DNA of 64,000 nt, from NCBI GenBank assembly GCA_041397775.1, contig JAWKWB010000006.1, positions 186,001 through 250,000 of the forward strand, given 5' to 3'. Origin of the DNA: Ga0077555 sp041397775 (GTDB lineage Bacteria > Pseudomonadota > Alphaproteobacteria > Rhizobiales > Hyphomicrobiaceae). The notes beneath the pieces are model-generated. The model was not told the origin of the DNA. It worked only from the letters and a program-made list of their open reading frames with translations, and made no database searches. The position numbers were made by a program, and so were the translations under genes. Of the stretch, positions 1-7,958 are shown in pieces (the first letter of the stretch is position 1; each line of letters starts with the position of its first letter).

Positions 1-48
1 GCCGAGATCAGCGCCATGATCGTGGATCCAGCAAATGTCAAAACCTGA
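1..48 (+). CDS. fabZ: 3-hydroxyacyl-ACP dehydratase FabZ, C-terminal end only
   Basis: The first 15 codons in frame 1 read AEISAMIVDPANVKT followed by TGA at 46-48. An AEISAMIVD-type ending is typical of FabZ, and fabZ directly precedes lpxA in most Proteobacteria. The reading frame overlaps the lpxA start by 14 bases, which suggests translational coupling. FabZ dehydrates 3-hydroxyacyl-ACP in fatty acid synthesis and draws on the same acyl-ACP pool as LpxA. Only the C-terminus is in the window, so the call rests on a short tail plus context. Confidence 0.65.
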   Translation, partial: AEISAMIVDPANVKT

Positions 49-841
49 CCGGCACCCTACGGCGATCGTCGAGGACGGTGCCATTATCGGCGCAGACGTC
101 CGCATCGGGCCCTACTGCGTCATCGGTTCCAACGTGGAGATCGGCGACGGCTGCGAACTGCTCAGCCACGTGGTCGTTGCGGGGCGCACCAAGATCGGTG
201 CACGCACGCGCATCTTCCCGTTCGCCTCGATCGGCCATCAGCCGCAGGATCTCAAGTACCACGGCGAACCTTCCACGCTGACGGTCGGCGCCGACTGCAT
301 CATCCGGGAGGGCGTCACCTTCAATCCCGGTACCGAAGGCGGCGGCATGGTGACGACCATCGGCGACCGCTGCGCCTTTCTGGCCAACAGCCATGTGGGG
401 CACGACTGCCGGGTCGGCAACAACGTGATCTTCTCCAACAACGTCATGCTGGCCGGCCACTGTGACGTGGGCGATTTCGCGATCATCGGCGGCGGAGCGG
501 CGGTCATCCAGTTCGCGCGGGTGGGTTCGCACGCCTTCGTGGGCGGCATGTCCGGCCTCGAGAACGACCTCATTCCCTATGGCATGGCGCTCGGCAATCG
601 CGCCTACCTGTCTGGCCTCAACATCATCGGCCTGCAGCGCCGCGGTTTCTCGCGCGAACAGGTGCATGCCCTCCGGCGCGCCTACCGGCTGTTGTTCGCG
701 GACGAAGGCACCTTGAAGGAGCGGCTCGAGGACGTGGCGACCGAATACGCCGACAACGCCATCGTGCAGGAGATCGTCGCCTTCATCCGCGTCGGCGGCA
801 AGCGCTCGCTTTGCACGCCACGCGATGCTCATGAAGCCTGA
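35..841 (+). CDS. lpxA: Acyl-ACP--UDP-N-acetylglucosamine O-acyltransferase LpxA
   Basis: LpxA carries out the first step of lipid A synthesis, moving a 3-hydroxyacyl chain from ACP to the 3-OH of UDP-GlcNAc in the cytoplasm. The 268-residue length is normal. The N-terminal two thirds is built of hexapeptide repeats (for example IGADVRIGPYCVIG near residues 18-31), giving the left-handed beta-helix. The catalytic histidine of the family corresponds to H123 in SHVGHDCRVGNN. The C-terminal helical part (GFSREQVHALRRAYRLLF) is also typical. The ATG overlaps the fabZ end, and the 3' end overlaps lpxI by 17 bases, so this is one operon fabZ-lpxA-lpxI-lpxB. Confidence 0.96.
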   Translation: MSKPDRHPTAIVEDGAIIGADVRIGPYCVIGSNVEIGDGCELLSHVVVAGRTKIGARTRIFPFASIGHQPQDLKYHGEPSTLTVGADCIIREGVTFNPGTEGGGMVTTIGDRCAFLANSHVGHDCRVGNNVIFSNNVMLAGHCDVGDFAIIGGGAAVIQFARVGSHAFVGGMSGLENDLIPYGMALGNRAYLSGLNIIGLQRRGFSREQVHALRRAYRLLFADEGTLKERLEDVATEYADNAIVQEIVAFIRVGGKRSLCTPRDAHEA

Positions 842-2150
842 CGCCAGCGGTCCGCTGGGCATCCTCGCCGCGTCCGGACCCTTGCCGCTGGAGATCGCGG
901 CCACGGCCCAAGCGAAGGGCCGGGCCGTTTTCATCGTTGCCTTGACAGGACTGGCCGATGCCGATGGCGTCGCGCGCCATCCCCACGCCTGGGCGAGCCT
1001 GGGCCAGGTCGGTCGCATCCTCGGGTCCTTCAAGTCCGCCGGCTGCCGGGACCTCGTCATCGCAGGGGCGATGCAACGGCCCGATCTCATGCGGCTGCGC
1101 ATCGACCTCGGATTCCTGCGCAACTTCGGCACGGTCCTGGCGCTCACGCGCGGCGGCGACGACAGCGTGCTGCGCAAGGTCGTGCGGTTCTTCGAAGGCC
1201 ACGGCTTCCACGTGTGCGGCGTGGGGGACGTGGCTCCGCAGCTGCTGGCGACGACAGGGCCGTTGGGTGCCTTGTCGCCGGACCCCGACCATCTGGCTGC
1301 CATCGCGCGCGCCAAGGCACTGCTGGCGGCGCTCGGTCCCTTCGACGTGGGGCAGGGCGCGGTCGTCACGCGCGCGCGCATCGTCGCCGTCGAGGGCGTG
1401 CGCGGCACGGATGCCATGCTGCGGGAACTGGCACGCGAGGGCGCAGGTGCGGGCATCGGGGCCGGCGCAGTGCTCGTGAAGCTGCCCAAGCCCGGGCAGG
1501 AGCGGCGTGTCGACCTGCCGACCATCGGGCCGGTGACCGTTGCGCGTGCGGTGTCTGCCGGGCTCGCCGGCATTGCTGTGGGCGCGGGCGCGTCGCTCGT
1601 CATGCAGCGGGAGGAAGCGCGCCGCGCAGCCGATGCGGCCGGCATCTTCGTCGTCGGCCTCGACGACGACGCCGGAGACGCCGAGGCGCCTGCAGTTGCC
1701 ACCACCATCGATACCCCGTTCGCCATTCTCGCGCGGCGCGCGCCGACACCAAAGGATCGGGCGGACATCGCCCTGGCGCGCAAGCTGGTCCTGACACTGC
1801 GCGCGCATGGGGCCGGACGTGCCGGCATCATCGGCGGCGAGCACGTGCTGGCCATCGCGGGCGCCTTGCCGGTTACTGCCATGTTGCGCGCCTCGGCCGC
1901 GCATGGGCATTGGGGCTTGCGGCGCCTGAAGGGCCAGATCGGCACGCTGCTGATCGACCTTGCGCCCGGACATGACGGCACCACGCCGCCGATATCGCAG
2001 CTGCTCGATATCGAGGTGCTGCGTGCGGCACGCGATGCCCGGCTGTCCGGCATCGCCTGCCTGGGTGCGCCGCTGCCCGACGATCTCAAGAATGACGCGA
2101 TCGCATGGGCGGATGAGGCAAAGCTGTTCCTGGTGACCGATCACCCATGA
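825..2150 (+). CDS. lpxI: UDP-2,3-diacylglucosamine pyrophosphatase LpxI with an extra C-terminal domain
   Basis: LpxI (DUF1009) hydrolyses UDP-2,3-diacylglucosamine to lipid X and replaces LpxH in many alphaproteobacteria. Residues 1-280 follow the usual layout: the N-terminal lobe (LGILAASGPLPLEIA, HAWASLGQVGRI) and the C-terminal lobe with DVGQGAVV, EGVRGTDAMLR, KLPKPGQERRVDLPTIGP and GLAGIAV. LpxI is usually about 270-290 residues; this one has 441. Residues about 316-437 look like a degraded second copy of the C-terminal lobe (TAMLRASAAHG against DAMLRELAREG; RLSGIACLGAPL against GLAGIAVGAGAS). The Asp of RRVDLPTIGP (D230) is not kept in the second copy. The gene lies between lpxA and lpxB and overlaps both. 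Start is ATG 825; ATG 831 is also possible. Confidence 0.9.
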   Translation: MLMKPDASGPLGILAASGPLPLEIAATAQAKGRAVFIVALTGLADADGVARHPHAWASLGQVGRILGSFKSAGCRDLVIAGAMQRPDLMRLRIDLGFLRNFGTVLALTRGGDDSVLRKVVRFFEGHGFHVCGVGDVAPQLLATTGPLGALSPDPDHLAAIARAKALLAALGPFDVGQGAVVTRARIVAVEGVRGTDAMLRELAREGAGAGIGAGAVLVKLPKPGQERRVDLPTIGPVTVARAVSAGLAGIAVGAGASLVMQREEARRAADAAGIFVVGLDDDAGDAEAPAVATTIDTPFAILARRAPTPKDRADIALARKLVLTLRAHGAGRAGIIGGEHVLAIAGALPVTAMLRASAAHGHWGLRRLKGQIGTLLIDLAPGHDGTTPPISQLLDIEVLRAARDARLSGIACLGAPLPDDLKNDAIAWADEAKLFLVTDHP

Positions 2151-3373
2151 CACCGACCGCCTCAGACACGCGCCGTCCGCTTCGGGTGTATCTCGTCGCG
2201 GGCGAGCATTCCGGCGATGCCCTCGGCGCGAAGCTGATGACCGCGCTCGACCAGTTGCATGGCGCCGAAATCGCCTATGCGGGCGTCGGCGGACCGTTGA
2301 TGGAGGCGCGCGGCCTGACCTCCCTGTTCCCCCTGTCGGATGTCGCCGTGATGGGGCCGCTCGCGATCCTCAAGCGACTGCCACTGCTGGTGCGGCGCGT
2401 GAAGCAGGCCGCGCGGGCGGCGGCAGCGACATCACCCGACGTCGTGGTGGTCATCGACAGCCCGGAATTCACGCAGCCGATCGCCAAGCGCATCCGGCGA
2501 CGGCTGCCGGATGTGCCGATCATCAACTATGTGAGCCCGAGCGTGTGGGCGTGGCGGCCGGGACGCGCACCGCGCATGGCGCGCTACATCGACGAGGTGA
2601 TGGCGCTCCTGCCCTTCGAACCGGACGTGCATCGCCGCCTTGGTGGGCCGCACTGCACCTACGTCGGCCATCCCCTGATCGAGCGGTATGCCGCCTTGCA
2701 GAGCGCCAATGCGCCAGCGCTCGCGGCAAGGCTGGGCCTTGTGACCGATGCGCGTGTGCTGGTCGTGCTGCCAGGCAGCCGCCGCTCGGAGGTGGAGCGG
2801 CTGATGGCGCCCTTCGGCGAGGCGGTGGCGCTGCTGTGCAAGAACGATCCCTCGCTCGAGGTCGTCATTCCGACGGTGCCGCACGTGCGCGAGATCGTGG
2901 CAGCCAAGGCTGGCGCCTGGGTGAAACGGCCCCACCTCCTGGACGACGAGGCGGACAAGCTCGCCGCCTTCCGCCTCGCACGCGCGGCACTGGCGGCATC
3001 GGGCACAGTGACGTTGGAGCTGGCGCTCGCGGGCGCGCCGATGGTGGTGGCCTACCGGGTCGATGCGCTGGCGGCACAGCTGCGGTTCCTGGTGAAGACA
3101 CCGCATTTTGCGCTGGCCAATCTGGTTCTGGGCGAACGCGCCTTTCCCGAGCTGATGCAGGAGGATTGCGAGCCGGTCCGGCTCGCCGCCGCACTCGGTG
3201 CGATCATCGAGAACGGCCCGGAGCGCGCGCGCCAGTTGGCGGCGCTGGCCCGCGTTCCCGAGCGCATGCATCTGGAAGCGGGCACGCCGAGCCTTGCGGC
3301 AGCGCAGATCGTGCTACGTCATGCCCAGACGGGGCGCGGGCGCGCTTCGACCCGCATGGGGGCCGACGCATGA
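2147..3373 (+). CDS. lpxB: Lipid-A-disaccharide synthase LpxB
   Basis: LpxB (GT19) condenses lipid X with UDP-2,3-diacylglucosamine to form the tetraacyl disaccharide at the inner face of the inner membrane. The N-terminus carries the diagnostic GEHSGDALGAKLM, followed by YAGVGGPLMEARGL, INYVSPSVWAWRPGRAPRMA and YVGHPLIERY. The C-terminal half has the LPGSRRSEVERL nucleotide-sugar motif and ASGTVTLELALAGAPMVVAYR. Length (408) is slightly above the E. coli enzyme. The ATG overlaps the lpxI stop as ATGA, and the stop overlaps the next gene's ATG in the same way, so all these genes are likely translated from one mRNA. Confidence 0.96.
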   Translation: MTPTASDTRRPLRVYLVAGEHSGDALGAKLMTALDQLHGAEIAYAGVGGPLMEARGLTSLFPLSDVAVMGPLAILKRLPLLVRRVKQAARAAAATSPDVVVVIDSPEFTQPIAKRIRRRLPDVPIINYVSPSVWAWRPGRAPRMARYIDEVMALLPFEPDVHRRLGGPHCTYVGHPLIERYAALQSANAPALAARLGLVTDARVLVVLPGSRRSEVERLMAPFGEAVALLCKNDPSLEVVIPTVPHVREIVAAKAGAWVKRPHLLDDEADKLAAFRLARAALAASGTVTLELALAGAPMVVAYRVDALAAQLRFLVKTPHFALANLVLGERAFPELMQEDCEPVRLAAALGAIIENGPERARQLAALARVPERMHLEAGTPSLAAAQIVLRHAQTGRGRASTRMGADA

Positions 3374-4902
3374 CCATCGAGGAGCAAGACCGCCACGAGA
3401 CGGAGGCCGCGACGGCGCCGCCCGCGGTCCTCTCCCGCGCCTATCTCGTGGAGCAATTGAAGTCGGCCGTTCTCAACCCGGTCCGCTCCATGCGGCTCGC
3501 CTACCTGCCACTGCTGATGGTCTACTTCGCCTATGGCGCGACGGGGCTGGTGGCGGTGGCGCAGGCGTTCTGGGTCAAGAAGTCCCTGACGCTGACGCCG
3601 GTCGAGCTGGCGGCCATCGCCGTTTGGCTCAACATTCCCTGGACCATCAAGATGGTGTTCGGGGAACTCGTGGACAGCGTGGCCGTGTTCGGCTCGCAGC
3701 GGCGCGGCTATGTGCTGATCGGCGGAGGGCTCGTTGCGCTCGGGCTGCTGCTGCTGGCCGGCGCGGCGTCGCAGTCCATCACCTTCATGACGCCGAACCA
3801 GCTCTATGTCACCGCCGCGCTGGTCATGGTCGTGGGCCTCGTCCTGCAGGATGTGGTGGCGGATGCGATGAGCACCGAGGTGGTGGCCCGCGTGACGAGC
3901 GACGGCAGTCCGCGCGACAAGGCCGACATCGACCGCGACCTCGGCATGGTGCAGGTGCTGGGCCGTCTCGCCCTGTCGCTCGGCGCTTTTTCGACGGCGG
4001 GCCTCGCCGGCTGGCTGGCCGGAACCCTGCCCTATGCCACCGTATTCCTGATCGGCCTCGTCATTCCCGTCATCTCGATCAGCGGTGCGCTGATGGTGCG
4101 ACTGGAAACGCCCGAGCAAAGACCGACCGACTGGCAGATCCTGGGCAGCGGCATCGCGTTCGGGGTGTTCGTCGTCGCCATGGGGCTGGGCGATGTGCCG
4201 CTGGGCCAGGAGATCGTGTTCCTGGTGTCGATGGGCGTCGTCATCTGGATGCTGCGGCGCGTCGTCAGCGAGGTGGACCGGGCGACGCAGACGAAGATCG
4301 TTCTCGCCGCCGTCCTGATCTTCCTCTACCGCTCCTCGCCCGGTGTCGGCCAGGGCTATAGCTGGTTCACGATCGACAAGCTGGGGTTCGACGAAGCCTT
4401 CCAGGGCGTGCTGGCGCAGATCGGTGCAGGGCTGGCGCTGGCAGCGGCCTGGCTTTTCTCGGATGCGATCACGCGGCAGCCGGTCACGCGCGTCCTGCTG
4501 TGGCTCGTCATCGCCGGCGCCATCGTCGGATTGCCCGGCCTCGGGTTGACGCTCGGACTGCAGGACTGGACACAGGCCATGTTCGGCTTCGGGGCGCGCT
4601 CGATCGCCATCGTCGATGCGGCGACCGCCTCGCCGCTGGCGCAGCTCGGCATGATCCCGATGCTGACGCTGATCGCCATCTATGCGCCGGCCGGGCACCG
4701 TGCGATCTGGTTCGCGCTGATGGCGTCCTTGATGAACCTCGCGCTGTCGGCCGGCGAGTTGCAGACGAAATACCTGAACCTGATCTTCGCCGTCGATCGC
4801 GGGCACTACGAGCACCTGCCGGCGCTCTACACGACGGCGTGGCTCATCGGGCTCGTCGTTCCGCTCGTGGCGATCCTGGGCATCGGGCGGCGCGTGCGCT
4901 GA
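3370..4902 (+). CDS. Folate/biopterin transporter (BT1)-like MFS membrane protein
   Basis: A 510-residue polytopic inner-membrane protein with about 12 hydrophobic segments. The stretch FWVKKSLTLTPVEL, then LNIPWTIKMVFGELVD and GSQRRGYVLIGGG, resembles the BT1/folate-biopterin transporter branch of the MFS, where a PW.iKp..G..sD motif is characteristic. LQDVVADAMSTEVV (near residues 155-170) also fits that family. The start is ATG 3370, four-base ATGA overlap with the lpxB stop; longer reading frames upstream lie in another frame inside lpxB. Tight coupling to lpxB is notable, but nothing in the sequence fixes the substrate. It converges on the next gene with only 12 bases between stops. Confidence 0.8.
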   Translation: MTIEEQDRHETEAATAPPAVLSRAYLVEQLKSAVLNPVRSMRLAYLPLLMVYFAYGATGLVAVAQAFWVKKSLTLTPVELAAIAVWLNIPWTIKMVFGELVDSVAVFGSQRRGYVLIGGGLVALGLLLLAGAASQSITFMTPNQLYVTAALVMVVGLVLQDVVADAMSTEVVARVTSDGSPRDKADIDRDLGMVQVLGRLALSLGAFSTAGLAGWLAGTLPYATVFLIGLVIPVISISGALMVRLETPEQRPTDWQILGSGIAFGVFVVAMGLGDVPLGQEIVFLVSMGVVIWMLRRVVSEVDRATQTKIVLAAVLIFLYRSSPGVGQGYSWFTIDKLGFDEAFQGVLAQIGAGLALAAAWLFSDAITRQPVTRVLLWLVIAGAIVGLPGLGLTLGLQDWTQAMFGFGARSIAIVDAATASPLAQLGMIPMLTLIAIYAPAGHRAIWFALMASLMNLALSAGELQTKYLNLIFAVDRGHYEHLPALYTTAWLIGLVVPLVAILGIGRRVR

Positions 4903-4914
4903 AAGAAGCGCATG

Positions 4915-5469
4915 TCACGGACGCTTCTCGGCCGGCGCGCCATCGGGTGCTCCATCGGGGTTGCGTTCGCCGTGATTCTTGCGCCATCGCCTGCCGCGGA
5001 AATGCGGATCGGGGCGCCACTTGGCGAACGCCGCACGCTCCTCCTGCGTCATCTTCTGCGCGATGGCACTGTAGAGATCGAGCGCCCTCCTGCGCAGACG
5101 GCTATCGGCCTCGAACAGCCCGAGCTGCGCCTTCTCGAAGCGCGCGACATCGAAGGGCTCTGCGGCCATGGCGTCGGTCACCGCCTTGCGCGCCTCGCGG
5201 ATCTCGGAACGCATCGGCCGCAGCGTCGTTCGCAGCTCGCTCGTCCCGGCCCACAGCGCCTGCCGGCGCTCACGCGGCAAGGTCTGCGTGAAGCCCAATA
5301 CGCTCGGTCCGCCATAGAGGGAGGGGAGAGGTGCGTGACGGAAGCGAACGATCGCGGACGCCACGAGCCCGGCAACCAGAAGGTTGAGGGCAAGCGACGC
5401 GACCAGCGTCACGCGCATCCAGCGTGGCGCCGTCGACCAGGCCGAAGCTGGGGCGCGCGTCTGGGTCAT
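4915..5469 (-). CDS. Periplasmic heavy-metal sensor-like protein (Metal_resist/CpxP-like)
   Basis: 184 residues: a cytoplasmic N-terminus, one membrane-spanning segment (VTLVASLALNLLVAGLVASA, about 21-40), then a helical periplasmic domain. LPRERRQALWAG, REARKAVTDAMAAEPFDVARFEKAQ and IAQKMTQEERAAFAKW are the pattern of the Metal_resist/CpxP-like family: long helices with an LT.eER.. type repeat. The C-terminus is basic and low-complexity. Its ATG overlaps the stop of the preceding anti-sigma candidate as ATGA, so it is the last gene of a sigma factor operon. Proteins of this family next to ECF sigma factors are commonly annotated as periplasmic heavy-metal sensors. No metal ligand set is obvious here, so a general envelope-stress role is equally possible. 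Confidence 0.75.
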   Translation of the reverse strand: MTQTRAPASAWSTAPRWMRVTLVASLALNLLVAGLVASAIVRFRHAPLPSLYGGPSVLGFTQTLPRERRQALWAGTSELRTTLRPMRSEIREARKAVTDAMAAEPFDVARFEKAQLGLFEADSRLRRRALDLYSAIAQKMTQEERAAFAKWRPDPHFRGRRWRKNHGERNPDGAPDGAPAEKRP

Positions 5470-6041
5470 AGCTGTTCCTCGTCGAGAACCGTGGTGAGGC
5501 TGTCATTGCCCAGCGATGCGAGGAGCTGGCTGACGCCCGTCTCCGCGTTCGCCATCTCCATCAGGTTGCGAACCGGCTGGGGCGCCAGATCGAACGTGCC
5601 GACGAGCACGCCGCACAGCAGCGAGGCTGCCAGTGCCGCCGCCGCGCGCCAAGGCAATCCACGCTCGACGCGCGATGGCGACGATCCCGCCCGCCGCGCG
5701 ACGGCCGCCTGGGGAAGGACCACGCCCGTGCGCGGCTTGAACGGCACGACGACCCCATCACCCGTCTCGCTCGCATGCTCGCGCGGCTCCGACATCGCAG
5801 CCGCCACGATGCGATCGACCAGAGCCGCATCTGCGCTGCGTTGGACGGCGGGGGCCTTGGCCAACAGCCGGTCCAGAGCCGCCGCATCGGCCAGCGCCCG
5901 GCGCGCCTGCGCACTCGTTGCCAGCAGAGCTTCGGCGGCCGCGCGCTTGCCGGCCGGCCAACGCTCGGCGTCGGCGCCATAGCAATCCAGCAGATCGTCG
6001 AGCTGATGGAGTTCGAGCGGCGTCACATCCTGCCTCGTCAT
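5466..6041 (-). CDS. Probable anti-sigma factor, single-pass membrane protein
   Basis: 191 residues from ATG 6041. The N-terminal cytoplasmic part (MTRQDVTPLELHQLDDLLDC, AERWPAGKRAAAEALLATSA) resembles short regulators that follow ECF sigma genes. It contains no HxxxCxxC zinc anti-sigma motif. One membrane segment lies near residues 132-150 (WRAAAALAASLLCGVLVG), and a short periplasmic tail follows. The function is inferred from position between the sigma factor and the metal-sensor-like gene and from topology. An in-frame GTG at 6080 would add 13 residues. I prefer 6041 because its ATG overlaps the stop of a 17-codon frame that in turn overlaps the sigma stop. Confidence 0.65.
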   Translation of the reverse strand: MTRQDVTPLELHQLDDLLDCYGADAERWPAGKRAAAEALLATSAQARRALADAAALDRLLAKAPAVQRSADAALVDRIVAAAMSEPREHASETGDGVVVPFKPRTGVVLPQAAVARRAGSSPSRVERGLPWRAAAALAASLLCGVLVGTFDLAPQPVRNLMEMANAETGVSQLLASLGNDSLTTVLDEEQL

Positions 6042-6091
6042 GCCACATCGGGGCACATCGCCCCGCCTCCGAAAGTCCACGTCCTCGTCAT
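6038..6091 (-). CDS. Possible 17-codon coupling peptide between sigma and anti-sigma genes
   Basis: ATG 6091 overlaps the sigma-factor TGA as ATGA, and the frame reads 17 codons (MTRTWTFGGGAMCPDVA) to a TGA that overlaps the anti-sigma ATG at 6041, again as ATGA. Both starts begin with the same nine bases, ATGACGAGG. Such a chain could carry a terminating ribosome from one gene to the next. No separate ribosome binding site is obvious and I know no homologous peptide, so it may be chance or a small local duplication. Confidence 0.3.
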   Translation of the reverse strand: MTRTWTFGGGAMCPDVA

Positions 6092-6735
6092 GGCGTCTCC
6101 TCCGCGTCGGGCAAGAGCTGACGCCATTCGTCCTTTAGTTCGGCCTTCAGCGCGCGGCGCGCACGCGCCAGCAGTGATTCGACCGCGTCCTCCGAGATCT
6201 CGAGCGTGGCGGCAACTTCGCTCTGGCTCAAGCCCTCGAAGTGAAACAACGTGAGCGCCAACCGCTGGCGCTCGGGCAATCCTGCCAGAGCCTGCTCGAC
6301 GCGGGACGCCAATTCGCGCTCGCCCATCTCGCGCATCTGGCTCGCCGGCTCGGCGGTTTCCGGCACGTCTTCCACCACGCTGACGCGCCGCCCGGACCGC
6401 ATCCTGTCGATGCTCAGGTTGGATACGACGCGCCTCAGCCAGGGCCGCAGGCCGCCGGGACCCAGCTGCAGCGTGGCGGCACTGCGCCACACGCGCACCA
6501 GGGCTTCCTGCGCCACGTCCTCGGCTTCGGCATCGTCGCGCAGCACGCGGCGGGCGATCGCAAGGCAGGCGGGCAGATGGCCAGCCACGATCTCGCGGAA
6601 GGCCTTGGCATCGCCCTTGGCTGCCCGCGCAAGCAGTGCAGCATCCCGCGCGAGCACAACGGACGCGGCGGCAGTCTGCGCGCTGTCCGTTTCCTGCGTC
6701 ATGGCGAGCACTGTCCTCATGCCGCCGGATCCCAT
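6088..6735 (-). CDS. ECF-type RNA polymerase sigma factor
   Basis: 215 residues with the two ECF sigma regions. Region 2 runs from LLARAAKGDAKAFREIVAGH through RVLRDDAEAEDVAQEALVRVWR, and region 4 through LPERQRLALTLFHFEGLSQS and ATLEISEDAVESLLARARRAL (helix-turn-helix for -35 recognition). ATG 6735 is chosen because GAGGAGAGG lies just upstream; ATGs at 6720 and 6702 are in frame, and 6702 would give the shortest family-like N-terminus. The genes below it are a probable anti-sigma factor and a metal-sensor-like protein, and an EF-hand protein lies upstream in the same orientation. Together these suggest an envelope or metal stress regulon that may be autoregulated. The target promoters cannot be read from this window. 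Confidence 0.9.
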   Translation of the reverse strand: MGSGGMRTVLAMTQETDSAQTAAASVVLARDAALLARAAKGDAKAFREIVAGHLPACLAIARRVLRDDAEAEDVAQEALVRVWRSAATLQLGPGGLRPWLRRVVSNLSIDRMRSGRRVSVVEDVPETAEPASQMREMGERELASRVEQALAGLPERQRLALTLFHFEGLSQSEVAATLEISEDAVESLLARARRALKAELKDEWRQLLPDAEETP

Positions 6736-6838
6736 GGCCTCTCCTCGACGAGGTCGTGCACCTCTTGTCGATACCGGCCCGGCGTGCCACCCAACATAGG
6801 TGCGCACGCCGGACTGTTCCACTCCTCAGTACGCGGGA

Positions 6839-7852
6839 TCAGTTGCCGCGCCGCGGACCGGAACCTTCACCGTCGGGCCCGGGGCCACGCCCCTGGCCGG
6901 GGCCCATGCCCGGTCCCATGCCGTCGCCGGAGCCCATGCGGTGACCGCGCGGCCCACCGTGATGGCCGCCCCAACGCCCGCGCCCGGGCATCTCGTCACG
7001 TGTGACCGAGCCGTCGCCGTTGGTGTCCATCATGGCGAAGCGCTCGCCGGCCTTGGCCAGGAACTGCTCGCGCGTGACCTTGCCATCCTTGTCGGCACCG
7101 TAACGATGCACGAACCGCTTGACGCGATAGTCGGTCATCTCCTTGCGGAGCGCCTCGAAGTCGGCCTTGTCGATGGCGCCGTCCTTGTTGCGGTCCATTT
7201 GCGCAAAGCGCTTCTGGGCCGCGGCCAGGAACTCGTCCAGCGTGACGACGCCGTCCTTGTTCGCATCGGCACCGCGCATGGCGCGCATCATCGGCATGCC
7301 CCGGCCCATGCCACGGCCCGGACCTGCGGCATCTGCCGCCAGCGCGTTACGACCGCGCATCATCGGAGGCAGATCTGCGTCGGTGATCTTGGCATCGTTG
7401 TCGAGGTCCATCTCGGCAAACATCTTGCGCAGGCCCGCCGTATGCTCCTCCGCCGTCACCTTGCCGTCGTTGTTCGTGTCGAAGCGCTTGAGCATGCGCT
7501 CGCCCATCCGGCCGCCCTGCCGCATGCCATGACCTTGACCCTTGCCCATGCGTCCGCGCCAGCCGCCGCGCTCGCTCATCGCGGCCTCGATCTCGGCGGC
7601 ATCGAGAACGCCGTCGCTGTTCTTGTCGATGCGGGCGAAGCGCTCGCGGGCACGACCGTCGAAGTCTTCCTTGCTCAGCGTGCCGCGAAAGCGGTATGCG
7701 AAGCCACCCATGCGGGGGCCATGAAAGCCCTGATCATCACCCATCGGACCACCCCAGTGGCCGTGGCGTCCGCCCTGCGCCATGGCGCCTGCGAAGGCCC
7801 CTACGACGGCCAGCGTGCCGGCAGCGATCAAAAGCGTCTTCTTCCTTGACAT
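6839..7852 (-). CDS. Secreted EF-hand calcium-binding protein with seven loops
   Basis: 337 residues. A signal peptide (MSRKKTLLIAAGTLAVVGAF, cleavage near AMA-QG) is followed by seven EF-hand-like loops: DKNSDGVLDAAE, DTNNDGKVTAEE, DLDNDAKITDAD, DANKDGVVTLDE, DRNKDGAIDKAD, GADKDGKVTREQ and DTNGDGSVTRDE. Most keep the D-x-N/K-x-D-G core; the sixth starts with G, so its first ligand is lost. The linkers and C-terminus are rich in Gly, Arg, His and Met (RGMGRGMPMMRAMRG; GMGPGMGPGQGRGPGPDG), which could also bind metal. ATG 7852 is chosen for the GAGGAG site upstream and the signal peptide. It precedes the ECF sigma gene by about 100 bases and may share its operon. Confidence 0.9.
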   Translation of the reverse strand: MSRKKTLLIAAGTLAVVGAFAGAMAQGGRHGHWGGPMGDDQGFHGPRMGGFAYRFRGTLSKEDFDGRARERFARIDKNSDGVLDAAEIEAAMSERGGWRGRMGKGQGHGMRQGGRMGERMLKRFDTNNDGKVTAEEHTAGLRKMFAEMDLDNDAKITDADLPPMMRGRNALAADAAGPGRGMGRGMPMMRAMRGADANKDGVVTLDEFLAAAQKRFAQMDRNKDGAIDKADFEALRKEMTDYRVKRFVHRYGADKDGKVTREQFLAKAGERFAMMDTNGDGSVTRDEMPGRGRWGGHHGGPRGHRMGSGDGMGPGMGPGQGRGPGPDGEGSGPRRGN

Positions 7853-7958
7853 GACGGTCTCCTCGACACTGCCGGGCAGGAGCGCCCGGCACTCTACCGT
7901 TTCGAGGAATAGAACGAGTGACGGCGGCCCGATCCGTCGCCGAAATGTGCGGAAATTC

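Noticed and set aside
38..2089. A 683-codon minus-strand frame opposite lpxA and lpxI
   Set aside because: It overlaps two certain genes completely, and its product is low-complexity Ala/Arg/Ser.
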